Shown piece after piece: positions 1-8,380 of a stretch of 64,000 nt of DNA. Position 1 is the stretch's first letter. The number at the start of each line of letters is the position of its first letter. Source of the stretch: an uncultured Collinsella sp. (GTDB lineage: Bacteria > Actinomycetota > Coriobacteriia > Coriobacteriales > Coriobacteriaceae); the NCBI GenBank assembly GCA_902491395.1, contig CABUHO010000006.1:35168-99167 (forward strand), in the 5' to 3' direction. Made by a program: the position numbers and the translations under genes. The notes under the pieces were generated by a model. It was not told the origin of the DNA, searched no databases, and saw only the letters and a program-made list of their open reading frames with translations.

Positions 1-919
1 TGACGGGCTCCGGCGCATCTGCGCCATCGAGCGCAGAGGAGCCGTTGTCGGGAATACGAGGATCGGATGCGAAAGGCCGCCCGGCGATGCCTGTCCTACT
101 CCGCTCGGCATAAGCCTGCGCTATGTCGGCGACCATATCCGCCTCGCGCACCTGTGCGCAAATGGGCACGCCCTTCGCGCGAAGCGCCCTGCCAAGACAG
201 CACGATGCCGGCATATCCAGGTTCAGCCGCGCGAGTTCGTCCGCCCGCGTCAAGATCTCCTCGGGCGTACCGAGCATGGCAACGCGGCCCGCTTGGAAGA
301 CAGCAACGCGATCGGCCTCAGCGGCCTCTTCCATAAAGTGCGTAATCATCACGATGGTCATGCCGCGTTCGTGCAGCGCGTGACAGGCCTTCATAAGACC
401 CTTGCGCCCGCGCGGATCGAGCATCGAGGACGCCTCGTCCAAAATGAGCACGCGCGGCTCCATGGCGAGCACACCGGCAAGCGCCACGCGCTGCTTTTGT
501 CCGCCTGAGAGAGCGTGGGTCTCGTGGCGCTCAAAGCCCACCAGACCCACGGCCTTCAGCGCCTCGCGCACGCGCTGCGCGATCTGGGCCGATTCGACCC
601 CTAAGTTCTCGGGACCAAACGCAACATCGTCCTCGACAAGCGTCGCCACAAGCTGGTCGTCGGGATTCTGGAACACCATGCCCGCAGTCGAGCGGATGTC
701 GTAGACCAGCTCGGGATCGGACGCGTCCATGCCGTTGACGCACACCGTTCCCGCATCGGGCTGCAGCAGCGCGTTCAAATGCTTGGCAAACGTCGACTTG
801 CCCGACCCGTTTCCGCCGAGGATGCAGAAAAACTCGCCGTCCTCGATGTTCAGATCGATGCCATCGAGCGCCGGTGCAGCACCGTCATAGCTAAAGGAAA
901 CGCCCCGACACTCAATCAT
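1..919 (-). CDS. ecfA: ECF transporter ATP-binding protein (3' end outside window)
   Basis: ATPase of an energy-coupling-factor vitamin importer. It would hydrolyse ATP at the inner face of the membrane to drive substrate release by a partner S component. Reading the minus strand from the ATG at 919 gives an ABC domain with Walker A GGNGSGKST, Q-loop FQNPDDQ, signature LSGGQKQR and Walker B VLILDEAS. The frame stays open to base 1, so the C-terminus is missing. The start overlaps the stop of the upstream ribU by 4 bases (ATGA), which implies translational coupling and co-transcription under the FMN riboswitch. A second ATPase and an EcfT subunit are expected beyond the window edge; that is inference. 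Confidence 0.9.
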   Translation of the reverse strand, partial: MIECRGVSFSYDGAAPALDGIDLNIEDGEFFCILGGNGSGKSTFAKHLNALLQPDAGTVCVNGMDASDPELVYDIRSTAGMVFQNPDDQLVATLVEDDVAFGPENLGVESAQIAQRVREALKAVGLVGFERHETHALSGGQKQRVALAGVLAMEPRVLILDEASSMLDPRGRKGLMKACHALHERGMTIVMITHFMEEAAEADRVAVFQAGRVAMLGTPEEILTRADELARLNLDMPASCCLGRALRAKGVPICAQVREADMVADIAQAYAERSRTGIAGRPFASDPRIPDNGSSALDGADAPEPV

Positions 920-1506
920 GCGCGGCCTTTGACCTGGTCCTTCTTGGGCGTAATGAGATTAGAGACCGCCTTGTACACCGCCAGCGTCAACACCGAGTTA
1001 AGCACGGTCTTGATGAGGTTGAACGGCAAAACGGCGGGAAGCATGAGCGGCAGAATCACATCGGCCGAGCCATACCAGAACCAAACTCCGATGGTCAGGT
1101 TCGCGACCATGGACAGCGCCGTAGCGGCAATGACGCCGAGCACCAGACCAATCACGGCACCCTTGTAGGTGTGCATCTTTTGGTAGACGATCGCCGCGGG
1201 CAGAATATAGCCCAACGTGGCAACCAAGTTCATAAGCGCGCCGACCCAATCGCCCGTGGTAAGCGCATGGATAACGATCGCCATAGCGGCAACAGCGGTA
1301 CCGGCACCAGGGCCATACGCAAATCCACACACCATCGCCGGCACCAGCGACGGGTCATACGTCAAAAACGGTGCCGAAGGGAGAATGGGCAGCTGCACAT
1401 ACATAAACAGTGCTCCCAAGGCGCACATCAACGCCATGGTAACGAGCTGTTTGGTGCTCCACCTATTCGTGTTCTCAAAATGGATATGCTGCGACTGTTC
1501 AGACAT
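916..1506 (-). CDS. ribU: ECF transporter S component, riboflavin transporter RibU
   Basis: A 196-residue, very hydrophobic integral membrane protein with about six predicted membrane segments. It is typical of ECF S components, which bind a vitamin with high affinity. The FMN riboswitch directly upstream points to riboflavin. The start at 1506 (MSEQSQH) is preferred over an upstream in-frame ATG at 1527, because that ATG lies inside the conserved 3' end of the riboswitch; an AGGTGATC ribosome site precedes 1506. The stop overlaps the ATPase gene start. The family call is strong; substrate specificity is inferred from the riboswitch. Confidence 0.88.
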   Translation of the reverse strand: MSEQSQHIHFENTNRWSTKQLVTMALMCALGALFMYVQLPILPSAPFLTYDPSLVPAMVCGFAYGPGAGTAVAAMAIVIHALTTGDWVGALMNLVATLGYILPAAIVYQKMHTYKGAVIGLVLGVIAATALSMVANLTIGVWFWYGSADVILPLMLPAVLPFNLIKTVLNSVLTLAVYKAVSNLITPKKDQVKGRA

Positions 1507-1516
1507 AAGATCACCT

Positions 1517-1697
1517 GCCTCTTTCATCCGGACTCTAACCGTTGGTACTGGGATTTCACCAGTTCAGCCGGCATGCGAACCAACGCACGCACGGGTCGCG
1601 GACTCATCAGCTCGGTCACAGGCATCTCGCCTGCGCCACGGCGTCCCTTTGACACCGCCCGATTTACCACCAGTGGGGAATTTCACCCCGCCCTGAA
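1517..1697 (-). promoter_or_regulatory. FMN riboswitch (RFN element)
   Basis: On the minus strand the segment carries the recognisable RFN blocks: GGGCGGGGTGAAATTCCCC near the 5' end, a central GAGTCCGCGACCCG, then CTGGTGAAATCCCAG and the closing GAGTCCGGATGAAAGAGG. The order and spacing fit the six-stem FMN aptamer. The element ends about ten bases before the ribU start, so translational control through the AGGTGATC site or premature termination are both possible. It should repress ribU-ecfA when FMN is plentiful. Confidence 0.95.
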
Positions 1698-2074
1698 ACA
1701 GCAATTGCAAGTGTAGCACGAGCAGGTTTTCACGCAAGTATGCCAAGGGTAATTTGTGGCGGGGACCAGTTGTCGCAACAACCACATTCCCCATCCATCC
1801 CAAAGTAACGCGCCTTTCGCGGCAAAGCCGCGAAACAGCGAAAGGGACACGTATTCCCATCAACCACATCCTTCTCCGCGAGCCGACCTCAAGGCCGTAA
1901 ACGCAGGGAATCCGGGGGCGGGACGGGACTTCTCTCCGGAACATTCCGCAGGACGCAAAGAGGCTCCGCAGCGCAAAGCGCGATGCGGAGCCTCTTTGCA
2001 TGTCCGAGGACGTTCCGGAGAGAAGCCCCGTCCCGCCCCCGGATTCCCGGTGGGAGTTCTAGACCTTGTCGGCC
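1698..2074. other. Intergenic region upstream of ribU and downstream of groL
   Basis: No gene is supported here. The right half is filled by the long nested palindrome at 1906-2048. The left part should contain the promoter of the FMN-riboswitch operon on the minus strand, but no clear -35/-10 pair stands out. Confidence 0.6.
1906..2048. repeat. Nested long palindrome with conserved internal loop (element H1)
   Basis: Outer arms 1906-1942 and 2012-2048 pair over 37 bases with one mismatch. Inner arms 1955-1970 and 1984-1999 pair perfectly over 16 bases. Between them are two 12-base unpaired stretches. Read on the minus strand these are GTCCTCGGACAT and GTCCTGCGGAAT, and the same two strings recur in an element with unrelated stems at 61.5 kb. 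It lies just beyond the groL stop, so it may also act as a terminator or mRNA 3' stabiliser. Confidence 0.85.
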
Positions 2075-3712
2075 TTAGTACATACCGCCGCCCTGCTGAC
2101 CAGCGGTGGCAGCAGCGATAGCGTCCTCAAGCTGAGTGTTTTTGGGCACATCGGAGACGGTGGCCTCGGTGATGAGGATCAGGCTGGCGACAGAAGCAGC
2201 GTTCTGCAGGGTGACGCGGCTGACCTTGACGGGGTCGAGGACGCCCATCTCGATCATGTCGCCCCACTCGCCATTGGCAGAGTTGAGACCCTGGCCAGCA
2301 GGCAGCTCGGCAACCTTGTCGACCACGACAGCGCCCTCAAAGCCAGCGTTCTTGGCGATGGTAGCAACCGGAGCAGTCAGAGCCTTCTTGACGATGTCGA
2401 CACCGATCTTCTCCTCGGGGTCGTCAAGCTCAACGGCGTCGAGCGCAGGAGCAGCGTCCATGAAGGCGACGCCGCCACCGGCGACAATTCCCTCCTCGAC
2501 AGCAGCGCGGGTTGCCTGCAGGGCGTCCTCGACGCGGTGCTTGATCTCCTTGAGCTCGGACTCGGTAGCAGCGCCGACCTTGATGACGGCAACGCCACCG
2601 GAGAGCTTGGCCAGGCGCTCCTGGAGCTTCTCACGGTCGAAGTCAGAGGTGGTGTTCTCCATCTCGCCCTTGATCTGAGCGATACGAGCGTCGATGGCCT
2701 CCTTGGAGCCAGCGCCGCCGACGACGACGGTGTTGTCCTTGGAGATGGTGACGGACTTAGCGGTACCGAGCATATCTGCGGTGATGTCAGCGACCTTCAC
2801 GCCCAGCTCGTCCAGGGCAGCCTGGCCACCGGTGAGGACGGCGATGTCCTCGAGGATGCGCTTGCGGCGATCGCCGTAGCCCGGGGCCTTGACGGCGCAG
2901 ACGTTGAGGGCGCCACGGATCTTGTTGAGGACCAGGGTAGGCAGAGCCTCGCCATCGATGTCCTCAGCGATGATGAGCAGGCCACGGCCAGCGCGCTGAA
3001 CAGCCTCGAGAACAGGCATGATGTCCTGGACGCTAGAGATCTTCTGGTCGGTGATGAGGATGTACGGATCCTTCATCACGGCCTCCATGCGGTCGTTATC
3101 CGTGACGAAGTAAGCAGAGACATAGCCCTTGTCGAACTGCATGCCCTCGACGGTGTCGATGGTGATGTCGAACGTCTGGGAATCCTCGACGGTGATGACG
3201 CCGTCCTTGCCCACGACCTCCATGGCCTCGGCGATCTTCTCGCCAACCTCGGGGTCACCAGCGGAGATGGTGCCGACGGAAGCGATCTGCTCCTTGGTCT
3301 CGACCGGCTTAGCCTGCTTCTTCATCTCGGCGACGGCGGCGTTTACAGCCTTGTCGATGCCGCGACGGATGGCCAGCGGGTTGGCGCCGGCGGCGACGTT
3401 GCGCAGGCCGTCGTTGACGATAGCCTGAGCGAGCAGGGTTGCGGTGGTGGTGCCGTCACCCACGGTGTCGTTGGTCTTGGTGGCGACCTCCTTCACCAGC
3501 TGAGCGCCCATGTTCTCGATGTTGTCCTCGAGCTCGATCTCCTTAGCAACGGAAACGCCGTCGTTGGTGATGGTCGGGGCGCCGAACGTGCGCTGCAGCG
3601 CAACGTAACGGCCCTTGGGGCCCATGGTGACGGTAACGGCGTCGGCCAGAGTGTTGACGCCCTTGGCGAGCTTGGCGCGGGCATCGGTGTTGAACGTAAT
3701 GTTCTTTGCCAT
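2075..3712 (-). CDS. groL: Chaperonin GroEL
   Basis: The 60-kDa chaperonin subunit, 545 residues, which assembles double rings and folds client proteins in the cytosol with GroES. The sequence carries the ATP-site motif GDGTTTATLLA, the equatorial, intermediate and apical domain order of the family, and a Gly/Met C-terminal tail ending GGGMY. Full length for the family. It lies about 100 bases downstream of groS on the same strand, the classic groESL order. A GGAGG-like site precedes the ATG. Confidence 0.98.
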   Translation of the reverse strand: MAKNITFNTDARAKLAKGVNTLADAVTVTMGPKGRYVALQRTFGAPTITNDGVSVAKEIELEDNIENMGAQLVKEVATKTNDTVGDGTTTATLLAQAIVNDGLRNVAAGANPLAIRRGIDKAVNAAVAEMKKQAKPVETKEQIASVGTISAGDPEVGEKIAEAMEVVGKDGVITVEDSQTFDITIDTVEGMQFDKGYVSAYFVTDNDRMEAVMKDPYILITDQKISSVQDIMPVLEAVQRAGRGLLIIAEDIDGEALPTLVLNKIRGALNVCAVKAPGYGDRRKRILEDIAVLTGGQAALDELGVKVADITADMLGTAKSVTISKDNTVVVGGAGSKEAIDARIAQIKGEMENTTSDFDREKLQERLAKLSGGVAVIKVGAATESELKEIKHRVEDALQATRAAVEEGIVAGGGVAFMDAAPALDAVELDDPEEKIGVDIVKKALTAPVATIAKNAGFEGAVVVDKVAELPAGQGLNSANGEWGDMIEMGVLDPVKVSRVTLQNAASVASLILITEATVSDVPKNTQLEDAIAAATAGQQGGGMY

Positions 3713-3808
3713 GGTAGGTAATCCTCCAAAAGAAATGTGACTCGCGTCGCCGCTTCCGAGTCTTATACGGCGGACGCGTTCAAAGACGAATCAGAGATTC
3801 TGACGAGA

Positions 3809-4102
3809 CTAGGCCTCGACGACGGCGTAGATGTCGTCGGCGCGCATCAGCAGATACTTCTCGCCGTCGACCTTGACCTCGTTGCCACCAAACTTACCGT
3901 AGATGACAACGTCGCCGACCTGAACGTCCATGGGGATGCGCTCGCCTTTGTCGTTGACCTTACCGGCGCCAACGGCAACGATGGTGCCGCGCTGCGGCTT
4001 CTCCTGAGCGTTGCTGGCGATGTACAGACCAGAAGCGGTCTTCTGCTCGGCCTCGTCGGGCTTGACCAGGACGCGATCTGCAAGCGGCTTCAAAGACGAC
4101 AT
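3809..4102 (-). CDS. groS: Co-chaperonin GroES
   Basis: The 97-residue lid of the GroEL chamber. It begins MSSLKPLADRVLVKP and has the mobile-loop region around residues 18-30 and the usual C-terminal beta strands. The ATG at 4102 follows a strong GGAGGAAA site; an upstream in-frame ATG at 4135 is rejected because the extra 11 residues do not match the family and lack a ribosome site. It is first in the groESL operon. A degenerate CIRCE-like repeat lies about 125 bases upstream. Confidence 0.97.
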   Translation of the reverse strand: MSSLKPLADRVLVKPDEAEQKTASGLYIASNAQEKPQRGTIVAVGAGKVNDKGERIPMDVQVGDVVIYGKFGGNEVKVDGEKYLLMRADDIYAVVEA

Positions 4103-4227
4103 GCTTGTTTCCTCCTTTGCGGGCCGCGCGGTCATGCCGCGCGGGTTAACCCTTTTTGTTTGCGTACGCGTTGAATGGTACCCACGAATGGCGGGTTATA
4201 CAACACGGAGTCAAAAAATCTTATTTT

Positions 4228-4254
4228 TTGGCACTTAGATTTTCTGAATGCCGG
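4228..4254. promoter_or_regulatory. Possible degenerate CIRCE (HrcA) operator upstream of groS
   Basis: TTGGCACTT, nine bases, then GAATGCCGG. It matches the CIRCE consensus TTAGCACTC-N9-GAGTGCTAA at 7 of 9 and 5 of 9 positions with the exact nine-base spacer. It sits about 125 bases before groS. The weak right arm makes this a candidate only. Confidence 0.3.
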
Positions 4255-4270
4255 GGGATAACTTGTGCGC

Positions 4271-4415
4271 GGCTCCCGTGTGGCGCCGGGGGGCGGGATA
4301 TAAGGTTTCCTGCTCGGGCAGTCCTGCTCGCACGAAGGCCACATTAAGTGGCCTTCGGCTCGTGCGGAACTCGCGATAAACCTTATATCCCGCCCCCCGG
4401 CGCCACACGGGAGCT
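4271..4415. repeat. Long nested palindrome (element H2)
   Basis: Arms 4271-4308 and 4378-4415 are complementary over 37 of 38 bases. Inside them an imperfect hairpin (4329-4366) contains a seven-pair stem, a five-base bulge and a second seven-pair stem. The unpaired stretches 4309-4328 and 4367-4377 resemble the conserved loops of the elements at 1.9 and 61.5 kb (shared CTCGG.CA and CT..GCG). Its predicted stability is far beyond a normal terminator. Confidence 0.8.
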
Positions 4416-4525
4416 GAGTCAACGTTATCGGGCCCGGCATTCGAAAAAGTCAGTGCAGCAAAATGGCGATGCGGACAGGAACGCAGGCATGGTTTTCGCC
4501 GCACGCACGGGTCCCCCGGGGAGCA

Positions 4526-4763
4526 CCGTGCATTTTTGGGAGTATTCAGCAGGCCAGAACGGCTGTATACGTGCCGGGCAAACCATATTGGTCCCAAGGA
4601 CGCCTTCGACCGGCGATTTGGGTCGGCAGACAAACCCCGCCAGGACAAAAAGGCGTGCCTCGCGCCGCACCGGACCCCAAAATGACGTCGATCTCCGCAA
4701 TGCCACCCGACTGCAGCGGCACCGGCGGGGCTTGCGGTGCTGAATACTCCGTTTTTTGCACGG
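4526..4763. repeat. 238-bp element bounded by 26-bp inverted repeats (E1)
   Basis: The left end (4526-4551) and right end (4738-4763) are inverted repeats matching at 20 of 26 positions, centred on GTGCATTTTTGGG and the inner half AGTATTCAGCA. The same left end occurs at 61.7 kb in a similar element with unrelated interior. No ORF inside is convincing. It could be a MITE-like mobile relic or a structured RNA. Confidence 0.7.
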
Positions 4764-4951
4764 CCCAGGCGGGGGTACATCAGGACCAGAAAAATCAATC
4801 CAACCTTTTTATGCAATCTGCAATGGGAAGTATTCAAAACACCAAGAGACAGCATTACTGACGTCCAAATTGAGCGCGGGGCAGCGGCGCCTCCGCCCCG
4901 CGCCCAAATCAAGCAGAGCGGGGGCGCTCCTAACGGACCCCATAGGCAAAC

Positions 4952-4986
4952 AAACGCGGCTCAAATAGGCTGCCCGAGCCGCGTTT
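4952..4986 (-). terminator. Intrinsic terminator of the amidohydrolase gene
   Basis: Perfect 11-bp stem AAACGCGGCTC / GAGCCGCGTTT with a 13-base loop, followed on the minus strand by TTTGTTTG. It begins 19 bases after the amidohydrolase stop. Confidence 0.75.
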
Positions 4987-5004
4987 AACGGTACGGCATG
5001 AATA

Positions 5005-6642
5005 TTAGCGCTCGTAGATTACGTTACCTGCCAGGTAGGTGGCCTGAACCTTGGTAGCCTGGAGCTCTTGCGGGTCGATGGTGAGCGGGTTTTGGTCCAG
5101 GACTACCAGGTCGGCGTATTTGCCGGGTTCCAGGCTGCCGAGGTTTTGCTCGTCGCCTGCCGCGTAGGCACTTCCCAAGGTGTAGTTGCGTAGGGCCGTT
5201 GCCGCGTCGATACGCTCGCTCGGTAACCAGCCGCCCTCGGGCCAGTGGCTGCGGGGGTCCTGGCGCGTGATAGCCGTGTAGAGCACGTTCATGCTGGTAA
5301 CGGCTGTGATGGGGCTATCGGTGCCGAAGGCTTGGCGGATGCCGCGCTGCTTATAGGTCGCGAACGGCCACATGATGCGGCTGCGCTCCAGGCCCAGGTC
5401 GCGCTCCGGGCCACCCGGGTCGAGCGTGATGTGGCAGGGCTGGCTCGAGGCAATGACGTTGAGCTTGCGCAGACGATCGATGTCCTCGGGCAGCAGATTC
5501 TCCAGATGCTCGAGCGTATTATGGCCGTGCTGGGGTAAGCCGTAGAGTTCTGCCGCCTCCTCAAAGATATCGAGCGCAGCATGGATGGCACCGTCGCCGA
5601 TAACGTGGATTCGCACGGTGTGGCCACGCTCGGCTGCCGTCAGAACCAACTTGCGCATGCGCTCGACAGGAACCGTCAGACGGCCCTGATCGCCTGGGAA
5701 GCGTGGGTTGGTATAGGGCTCAGTGAGGTATGCGGTATGCTCGCTCGACACGCCGTCGAAGAACTGTTTAAAGCCTGGCGCCGAGAGCAGCGCGTTGTTC
5801 GCGTAGCGGGTCTGGAGTTCTTCCAAGCGCGATTGGTCATCCAGCAGCGTGGGAAACAGATGGGCGCGGATGCCCAGCTTGCCGGCGGCCTGCAGCTTGT
5901 CGTAAACATCGTCGCGAATAAAGTCGCAGCCTGGCATGGGCATGAGCGACATATCGCAGATTGAGGTGATACCTTGTTCGGCCATACGCTTCATCTGGTC
6001 GGCGTAAGCGCTCGCGATGCGGTCCTCGCCCAGCCACTCCAGACAGCGCGGCAGCAGCTGCATAGCAGCTGCCTCGTGGGCGATACCCGTAAGCTCACCG
6101 TTTGAGTCTTTGTCGTAACTGCCACCCGCCGGAGGCTCGCTGTCGCGCGTCACGCCGAGGGCTTCGAGCGCGCGGCTGTTGAGCCACAGCGTATGCCCGT
6201 CGCCCGAGTACATAACACAGGGACGATCGGGGAAGGCGGCGTCGAGGGAGACCTTGGTAGGGTGCTCGGGCGGATCCCAGCGGTAATCGCGCCAACCCTG
6301 GGTCACGACCCAGGCGTCGTCGGGCAAGCCTTGGGAAAACTCGCGTGCATGCTGCACCAATGCCGCCTCGGACGTGCCCATATCCATGAGCATGTACGGC
6401 GAGGAGCCAACCGAAGTATGGAAGAAATGCAGGTGCGCATCGTGGAAACCGGGGCAGACAAACTGCTCGCCGTAATCGACCACCGGCGTGGCGGCAGGTG
6501 CGGCGTCAATCACGTCATCGGGCGCGCCGACTGCGACGATGCGATCACCCGCGATGGCGATCGCCAGCTCGCGGGCGGTATCGATACCGTCTTGGGCGGT
6601 AAAAACGTTCTTGGAGCGGATAATCCGATCGATATGCTGCAT
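5005..6642 (-). CDS. YtcJ-like amidohydrolase (Amidohydro_3 family)
   Basis: A 545-residue metal-dependent hydrolase. It has the N-terminal beta-sandwich strand, then the metal motif HAHLH region at about residues 67-72 (GFHDAHLHFFH), a TIM-barrel core, HVIGDGAIH, and a C-terminal FGTDSP motif. This is the architecture of exoenzyme-regulatory YtcJ-type proteins, whose natural substrates are mostly unknown. The start at 6642 is chosen because GGA lies five bases before it; ATGs at 6648 and 6654 are alternatives. It is transcribed away from the M20 peptidase. The intervening 170 bases must hold both promoters. Confidence 0.88.
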   Translation of the reverse strand: MQHIDRIIRSKNVFTAQDGIDTARELAIAIAGDRIVAVGAPDDVIDAAPAATPVVDYGEQFVCPGFHDAHLHFFHTSVGSSPYMLMDMGTSEAALVQHAREFSQGLPDDAWVVTQGWRDYRWDPPEHPTKVSLDAAFPDRPCVMYSGDGHTLWLNSRALEALGVTRDSEPPAGGSYDKDSNGELTGIAHEAAAMQLLPRCLEWLGEDRIASAYADQMKRMAEQGITSICDMSLMPMPGCDFIRDDVYDKLQAAGKLGIRAHLFPTLLDDQSRLEELQTRYANNALLSAPGFKQFFDGVSSEHTAYLTEPYTNPRFPGDQGRLTVPVERMRKLVLTAAERGHTVRIHVIGDGAIHAALDIFEEAAELYGLPQHGHNTLEHLENLLPEDIDRLRKLNVIASSQPCHITLDPGGPERDLGLERSRIMWPFATYKQRGIRQAFGTDSPITAVTSMNVLYTAITRQDPRSHWPEGGWLPSERIDAATALRNYTLGSAYAAGDEQNLGSLEPGKYADLVVLDQNPLTIDPQELQATKVQATYLAGNVIYER

Positions 6643-6810
6643 GAGCATCCCCATCTCTGGCAGGTAATTCAACACCCCCGAGTGTACTCCCCCGCCCTTG
6701 CAACAAAACCCCAAGCGGCAAACGGCAACTTTACCAGCCCTAGCGGCAGGTGGCATACTGGAGAGAGCCTGTACGATTTTGCGATCGAGCCAACAAGGAG
6801 CAAATCGACC

Positions 6811-8274
6811 ATGACGAAGACCAAGGCACAGCAGATTATGGCGGCAACCGAGGTTCGCGCGGCAGACGACGTCACCGCGGCCATCCAGGATATCGCCGCC
6901 GAGTTTGAACCCTACATCATCAAGCAGCGCCGGCACTTCCATAAGCACCCGGAGCTGAGCCTTGCCGAGGAGCGCACGACTTCCGACATCGCCAACCAGC
7001 TCGACGCCATGAATATCCCCTACGAGCGTCCGCTCAAGACGGGCCTGGTGGCGACGCTTCGCGGTACCGCGCCGGATGCCTACCGCGAGGACGGCACGCC
7101 GCGCCGCCGTATCCTGCTGCGCGCCGATATCGACGCCCTGCCTGTCACCGAGCAGACCGGCGAGGAGTTCGCCAGCGTCAACGAGGGCTGCATGCACGCC
7201 TGCGGTCACGACTGCCATATCGCCATGATGCTCGGCACGCTGCAGATTCTGCGCCACATGACCGATGACATCCACGGCGAGATTCGCATCGTTTTCCAGC
7301 CCAGCGAGGAAAACGGCCAGGGCGCCAAACTCATGATCGGCACGGGTGTGCTCGACGGCGTCGACGGCGCCTACGCTGCGCACATCTGGAGCGAGGTCGA
7401 CGCCGGCACCGTAAGCTGCGAGCCCGGCCCACGCATGGCAAACACCGACTGGTTCCGCATCGACGTCCGCGGCACCTCGTGCCATGGCGCCATGCCCCAG
7501 CGCGGCCACGACGCCGTTATGGTTGCAGCAGAGATCGTCAACGCCCTGCAGACCATCGTCTCGCGCGAGATTAGCCCCTACGAACCTGCCGTCATCACCG
7601 TCGGCGAGCTGCATGGCGGCACCGCGCGCAACGTTATCGCCGGCACGGCGTACCTCGCCGGCACGGTGCGCACCTATGGCGACAAGACGCATGAGGAGAT
7701 GCCCGAGCTTATGCGCCGCATCGTGGAGCACACCGCGGCTGCTCTGGGCGCCGAGGCCGAGCTCACCGACTACACCATCGCCAACTACAAGGTCGAAAAC
7801 GATGCCGCCTCGAGCGAGCGCTGCCGCCAAGCTGTGCTCAAGTGCCTGGGTCCCGCGGGCGAGGGCCATTACCGCGGCACGCTTTCGGGCGAGGACTTCT
7901 CGGAGTATCTGCGCCGCGTACCGGGCGTGCTCGCCTTTGTTGGCACGCGCAACCCCCAGATCGGCGCCACCTATGCCCAGCACTCCTGCTTCTATAAGAT
8001 CGACGAGAGCGTGCTCGCCAAGGGCTCCATGGTAGCCGCTCAGTATGCCATTGACTTTTTGGCCGAGCCCACGCAAGAAGAGCTCGACGGCCCCACGATC
8101 GCCGCGGTTGCCGAGACCAATCCCGACCTGGCAGCCAAGCTGCGCTCTGCCAAGGCAACTGCCGCCGAGGCCCGCGACGCCGTGCACGACGCCCGCACCG
8201 CCCGCCATGCCGCAATCAAGGGCATTCACGATGCCCGTGCCGCCGCTCGCCACGATGAGAAGCACGGCGAGTAG
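6811..8274 (+). CDS. M20-family amidohydrolase/peptidase (hippurate hydrolase-like)
   Basis: A 487-residue zinc hydrolase of the M20D group (IAA-amino acid, N-acyl-amino acid or hippurate hydrolases). Visible motifs are RRHFHKHPELS, RADIDALP (about 104-111), the metal motif HACGHDCH (129-136), FQPSEE and GLHG-like dimer-domain sequence. After residue about 440 there is an Ala/Arg/His-rich helical tail not present in typical family members. A GGAG site lies ten bases before the ATG. Monocistronic, ending at the strong hairpin at 8310-8348. The exact N-acyl substrate cannot be told from sequence. Confidence 0.9.
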   Translation: MTKTKAQQIMAATEVRAADDVTAAIQDIAAEFEPYIIKQRRHFHKHPELSLAEERTTSDIANQLDAMNIPYERPLKTGLVATLRGTAPDAYREDGTPRRRILLRADIDALPVTEQTGEEFASVNEGCMHACGHDCHIAMMLGTLQILRHMTDDIHGEIRIVFQPSEENGQGAKLMIGTGVLDGVDGAYAAHIWSEVDAGTVSCEPGPRMANTDWFRIDVRGTSCHGAMPQRGHDAVMVAAEIVNALQTIVSREISPYEPAVITVGELHGGTARNVIAGTAYLAGTVRTYGDKTHEEMPELMRRIVEHTAAALGAEAELTDYTIANYKVENDAASSERCRQAVLKCLGPAGEGHYRGTLSGEDFSEYLRRVPGVLAFVGTRNPQIGATYAQHSCFYKIDESVLAKGSMVAAQYAIDFLAEPTQEELDGPTIAAVAETNPDLAAKLRSAKATAAEARDAVHDARTARHAAIKGIHDARAAARHDEKHGE

Positions 8275-8309
8275 CCGTCACGCCCACCTATAACAACCTG
8301 GCTATAGCA

Positions 8310-8348
8310 AAGCGGGGGCGAACGTTATCTCAACGTTCGCCCCCGCTT
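8310..8348 (+). terminator. Terminator hairpin between convergent genes
   Basis: Perfect 17-bp stem (8310-8326 and 8332-8348) with five-base loop ATCTC. It lies between the M20 gene and the convergent DUF2752 gene, so it may serve both. Confidence 0.8.
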
Positions 8349-8380
8349 ATGTGTCGACCGCTTTTCTAGCGCGTCCTCCG

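Larger units (their letters stand above)
4416..5004. other. Intergenic region with repeat elements, no gene
   Basis: Together with 4255-4415, this gap of about 770 bases between groS and the amidohydrolase holds no convincing coding region; short frames on both strands lack ribosome sites and family resemblance. It contains the inverted-repeat-bounded element at 4526-4763, a GC-rich hairpin at 4874-4903 and the amidohydrolase terminator at 4952-4986. Confidence 0.65.

Noticed and set aside
1507..1527. Earlier ATG for ribU at 1527
   Set aside because: It falls in the conserved 3' end of the FMN riboswitch and has no ribosome site.
2066..3721. A 551-codon plus-strand frame opposite groL
   Set aside because: Antisense artefact of GC-rich codon use; low-complexity Leu/Gly/Asp composition and no ribosome site.
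4425..4912. Several overlapping frames in the gap after groS
   Set aside because: They cross the inverted-repeat element, lack ribosome sites and show no protein-like composition.
6643..8265. Minus-strand extension of the amidohydrolase to 1086 codons
   Set aside because: The added 540 residues run antisense through the M20 gene and resemble no protein; the hydrolase domain starts at about 6642.
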